Part shown: positions 59,934-64,000 of the stretch, piece after piece | How the letters are laid out: every line of letters begins with the position of its first letter | Numbering within the stretch: position 1 is the stretch's first letter | Source: Anarhynchus alexandrinus | Taxonomy: Eukaryota > Chordata > Aves > Charadriiformes > Charadriidae | Direction of reading: 5' to 3' | Length of the DNA: 64,000 bases | Assembly (NCBI GenBank): GCA_008711295.1 | Contig: VUYV01000289.1 | Coordinates: 38,220 to 102,219, forward strand | Made by a program: the position numbers and the translations under genes | The notes under the pieces: generated by a model | Seen by the model: the letters and a program-made list of their open reading frames with translations, nothing else | Told to the model about the DNA's origin: nothing | Databases searched by the model: none

Positions 59934-62900
59934 TTTTGTGCTGCAAGTTCAAACCCTGCAGTCCTTATTAAAAGCCATACAGCATAGTACTTCTTCAGTT
60001 TTTCTGAACCCACTGACTTCTGACTCTTTTGACGTTGCAGGTGAAGTCACTACGTGGAAAAGAGTCTTGTCACCCACATTTCAGTCTTACGCTTCACATT
60101 ATTGTCCACCTGTTTCTGTATGTCCGCTGGGAAGCAGAAGCAGGAATGCCAGAAGCAGATGATGGGAAGGATAGAGATGGAAATTAAAAGGCCACCTGAT
60201 GGCAGAAAGCTTATCTTCAATTAGAGTGGCAGCAGTGACTGCACAGATTAGAGGCTAGTGTTCTGGCTATTTTCAGTAAGAGATCTGGCAACCAGATTTC
60301 CATTTTATACCTAATCTAGGCGACTACATGTTTTCCTTGAAACGTATAAAATATGAAGTTTCTTCACTCAGGGGAATAAATTCTATGCACCATAGGGAAT
60401 TCTTTTTCACAACCCTTTTCAAATCTAACCAGTATAATTTCACATGCTAGCTTTTTCTGAGTTATAGGATACTAAAAGCGTGGTAGATGCCAGTTCATCC
60501 ACCTCAGAAACTAGATTAGTAACTAAGGATGTTTCTGCTATTAGCACAGCTTTTACTTTCATACTTTCAAACAATGAAATTTGTTTTGGCTGGTTGTTAG
60601 GTCAAACACTAATTATAAGTTAGTTTTCCTTCATGAAGAACCACAGAGTTTGTGCCAATGATATTAAATTTTCATTCTTTTACACAGAGGGTAGTCATTG
60701 TGCTGGTAATGAAATAATTGTTTCTCATGCGAATGTAGTAATTCATACTTGGCTTTTTGCAGCATGAGAACATTCTTTTACAACAGACATTACCCATTGC
60801 TAGAAGCGTGCTGCCAGATTAAATAGATAAATGGTCTAATCTGGTGTGGCAGTGTTCCTAAATTGACTAAAACAAAATTAACTTTAGTACTGTTATCAGT
60901 GTACTTGGCTGTTGTGTGTATGACAGTGCCCTGGGAAGATGATGATTGACTGCTCTCAAGGCAGCAGTTCCAATACAAAGTGTAACGGACACAGGAAAAT
61001 AAGACAAAAGTGAACAAAATTGTGTGTTCTTGTAGTTGCTGGGATGGCAACGTCAGCAAGTTCTGTTCTTCTCATTCAGTCTTGTAACATACATAAGTTT
61101 TTTGACAAGCTGCCAAACTGTAAGTCTGACTGACTAGCGACACCGTCTTTCACAGGTAACACTTCTCGTTTTTTACCTAAGTAATGCCCTTTTTTCCTCT
61201 GTCACTAGGAAAAGAAAACATCTCTTTCCAATCAAAATTTATAGATCAGGAAAGAAGCAATCATAATTACATTCTGTTTGATCATACCAGGAGTTCTCAG
61301 GGACAGGTGACTGTTAGAAGTTTTCTCTATCCAGGATATAGTGACATAAACATCATAAGATAAAACCAGACAACTACAAGTCGACTTTCTTCTGAGCTTC
61401 AAATCAACAGGTTTTTAGCTTGTTACCTGTGGTAGGGATTATGAAGTACATAAACTTTTAATTCTACCAATTAGTTCTGGGTTTTGGGTTTTTTTCCTAT
61501 GTCACTTAATAAAAGACCATTAAAAAAAGCAAGTATTAAATGAAATAAGTACTCAATTTTCTAAACTTTCTTTTCCACATGGGAGATTTTTTTTTAAAGT
61601 GTAATTTAACTTTATTTTTTGTCCTTCAGTTTCTTCAAAATTGCTAGATTGTTGTGGAGCATTGTTAGAGACCGCAGCCTACTTTCTGACATGAAATTCT
61701 AAAGAGGGTTGGGAAAAGAGCAGTTAGTAGGTAATCACATTAATTTACTTTTCAAAAGTAGGATCATCTAAGATCTCAAATACCAGAAAAAATTCTGCAA
61801 AAATGATGTATTAGTTAGCTTCCTCTGAAGCAAGGTCAAGAAACTCACTATCAAACGAGTGAACAGATTTTTTAGTAATAGGAGAGGAAAGATGCAAATT
61901 TCAAGGGTTGAAGTGGTCAGTCCATGCACTGAAGTGCACCAGCATCTAGAAGCATCTCAGAGGTTTGTCACTGCAATTGCATTTCTGAAGTGGTTCAATC
62001 ATTTACAGCATTTTGTGGATACACAAAAATGCTCCTTTTTGTTTTTTCCTATAGGCATGTCTTTTTCTGAAACCAAGATGAGTCACTTGCTTTAGAACTT
62101 ATTTATTAAATTAATTGATAAAAGTTTTTGGATATTGCTTTGTATAATTTTCATTAAATTTATTTTGTAAGGTTAAAAATAAGAAGAATAACCCACAACA
62201 TTCTCAGATACAACCCGAGGGAAATATGTATTACAGATTATCTTTGATAGACAGCAACATACATCACATACAACAGTCTGCACCCATTAAATAAACTGAT
62301 AGAGATAAGACACTACATAACGACAGCTTAATGAAGAGTGTCGTAGAAGCTCTTAAATACACTGAACCTGCATCTGCTGCCAATGGTACATCATTCCATA
62401 CAAAGTCCCGCTTCTTCCCCCATTTGTGAACAGAATTATTTTGCTAAATTTGAAAGAAACGCATCTAAAGCATGTATGTGTTTATCTTATGTCGCATTTC
62501 AGTATGGGACTGTTAAATGACCACGTCAAAGTTGATATGAGTTGTAACTGAGCAAAGACTAGAGGATCTAGTCACCTTAACGTAAATTTTCTGAGAGAAA
62601 TCAACTGAAATAAACAGAGCGAGATGAAGAGGAAAAAGTGACAATTAACTGTCTGTCCTTCTGCAAGTAAGCAAATAGCTCCAGCAACCTGCTGTTAAAT
62701 TATTACACAAACCCTCCGGTTATAAAATGAAGGTAGAGCCATTCCACATTACTTTTTCATGTCCTTTTGCGAGGTCGGAGTGCCACTAAGTTGGAGTGAT
62801 GGATCTGCTGGGAATCTTTCCAAAGCATATTGCCCTCTTGCACGTATACTGCCGGTGGTTTTGCAGATGTATGGGAAATTATAGCGTAGCAGCAGTAGCA

Positions 62901-63289
62901 AGTTTATAGGTGAGATCAAGGGACTCTAAAAGTCTCAGAACAGTGAGGGAACACCTGGGTTTTGTGGAAAACTAGCAGTTGGTGCTCGAATTTGTTAGCT
63001 GTGACCTCTTCACAAAGGAGTGGTCTCTGCGGTCTGCTTGAGAGCGTTAGTATAGTAAATATATGTAACTACTCTTCGAATTGCTAGATGACAAAGATTT
63101 TTAGCATTTTGAAAGAATCTGAGAGTACATTGTGGAGTTTTGCTTTGTTATTGCTTTCTGAAGCCTAATAGAACTGGAGAGAGATGACAAGAGGAAGACC
63201 AGAGGATTTAGTAAAAAGCCTACACGAATCTTCTCGGGTTTAGATGCACGAAACGACCTCCAATATGCTAACATAATTTTGTGCAAAAT

Positions 63290-63540
63290 ACTGTCCTCTG
63301 GGGCCCTGCAGATCCTTACAGACTTGGTGCCGCAGCCTGCAGTTTAATGGCTGACCTGAATGGAGGGCAAAACAAAGCCGTATTGTTTGGAAGAGCAGGG
63401 GAATGACTGCAGTAAAGGGACGTTCCCTATCAGAGTGCAGGAAAGGCGGTGTTGGCTTCATTACCCGTTCTAATGACTGCCTGACACCTTTCCCCATAAG
63501 CCCTCTCTAGGGCAGTGTAAACCACAGCAGGTGCATTGGC
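63290..63540. promoter_or_regulatory. Possible enhancer-like block
   Basis: This stretch is noticeably more GC-rich than the neighbouring 5 kb and contains motif-like words: AAACAAAG and ATTGTT (SOX-type) near 63370-63390, TAAACCACAGC (RUNX-type) near 63519, and paired CTGCAGT words. It has no coding frame of note. Composition is the only real evidence. Confidence 0.2.
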
Positions 63541-64000
63541 TGAGCAAGAAATCCCTTATCCTTTCTAAGTACAAAGCTTGTAACTGGACCTAAGGGTCTG
63601 CTTGAGGACCCTCAAGAAAATGGACTTCCATTAACTTTTTTTTCTAGTTTATGCTTTATCATGACCGCTTGTTTAATAGTCATTGTAATTATATGTTTGC
63701 AGGTAATGTGGCACTTAGTTTCACTGTAGTCTGTATTTGAATAGAAAATTTTGCGTGTTATACCTTTCGCACATGAGAATTTACAACGATAAAATGTGTT
63801 TAGACTATCTATAGATTATTTTCAATAGAATGCATGTGCATGATGAAGTATACTTTTTAAATTTGGTTTCTTAATTTTTTTTTCTTCTTTCCATCACCAC
63901 TTTAAAAAGATTGTTTTTCTGTGAATACAAGGGGCAATATTCAATGAAAATGAAAATTTAAACAGGAGATATGTATGTTTTATAGCTGACTTTCCTTATC

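Larger units (their letters stand above)
57876..64000. other. Non-coding DNA, possible regulatory block at right end
   Basis: No supported gene. A T-rich run lies at 58197-58224, a 19-base palindrome at 59915-59933, and a GC-elevated block at about 63290-63540. Open frames are at most 89 codons and without family signature. Confidence 0.5.

Noticed and set aside
59940..59960. tRNA B-box-like GTTCAAACCC
   Set aside because: No A box or cloverleaf can be drawn upstream; the adjacent palindrome is unrelated to tRNA folding.
1..64000. CRISPR arrays, operons, phage or bacterial systems
   Set aside because: The sequence is vertebrate (avian) nuclear DNA; no regularly spaced repeats or prokaryotic gene organisation are present.

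Overview
The window looks like bird genomic DNA from a gene-poor, AT-rich part of a chromosome. The diagnosis rests on the repeats. There are about ten CR1 LINE fragments on both strands, several ending in the avian CR1 terminal repeat (ATTCTATG-like, or its complement ATAGAATCA) and encoding recognisable pieces of CR1 reverse transcriptase. There are also two solo LTRs of avian endogenous-retrovirus type. No intact protein-coding gene, rRNA, tRNA or CRISPR array is visible. The longest open frames are 100-133 codons and either lie in CR1 or show no family signature. Two single ambiguous bases (8382 and 16017) suggest draft assembly sequence.

Layout. 1-8400 is unique AT-rich DNA with one exon-like 54-base block (6345-6398, +). 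8401-8765 is a CpG-dense solo LTR. 9806-10388 is a minus-strand CR1 3' end. 12548-13130 and 15185-15310 look like two pieces of one old plus-strand CR1 separated by about 2.05 kb. 19010-20530 is a long, degraded minus-strand CR1 running from endonuclease to 3' end. Short CR1 tails lie at 21984-22244 (+), 31744-31810 (+), 41491-41635 (-), 45769-46047 (+) and 54943-55002 (-). 37582-37706 is an extreme pyrimidine tract.

The most structured locus is 55466-57875, a three-level nest. A plus-strand LTR was hit by a minus-strand CR1 (55991-56487 plus 57323-57714), which was itself hit by an internally deleted plus-strand CR1 (56488-57322). The inner CR1 is flanked by a 7-base direct repeat and ends in a (CTATT)n/(CTACT)n tail.

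The remaining sequence is intronic or intergenic in character. I flag a few exon-like blocks (good acceptor, short open block, good donor) as hypotheses that the window is intron of a long gene or a lncRNA locus. Some would be expected by chance in 64 kb, and none encodes a domain I recognise. I also list perfect palindromes, short tandem duplications and one GC-elevated block at the right edge that could be a regulatory element. I did not find a convincing previously undescribed system. The nested repeat locus and the exon-like blocks are the best targets for follow-up.
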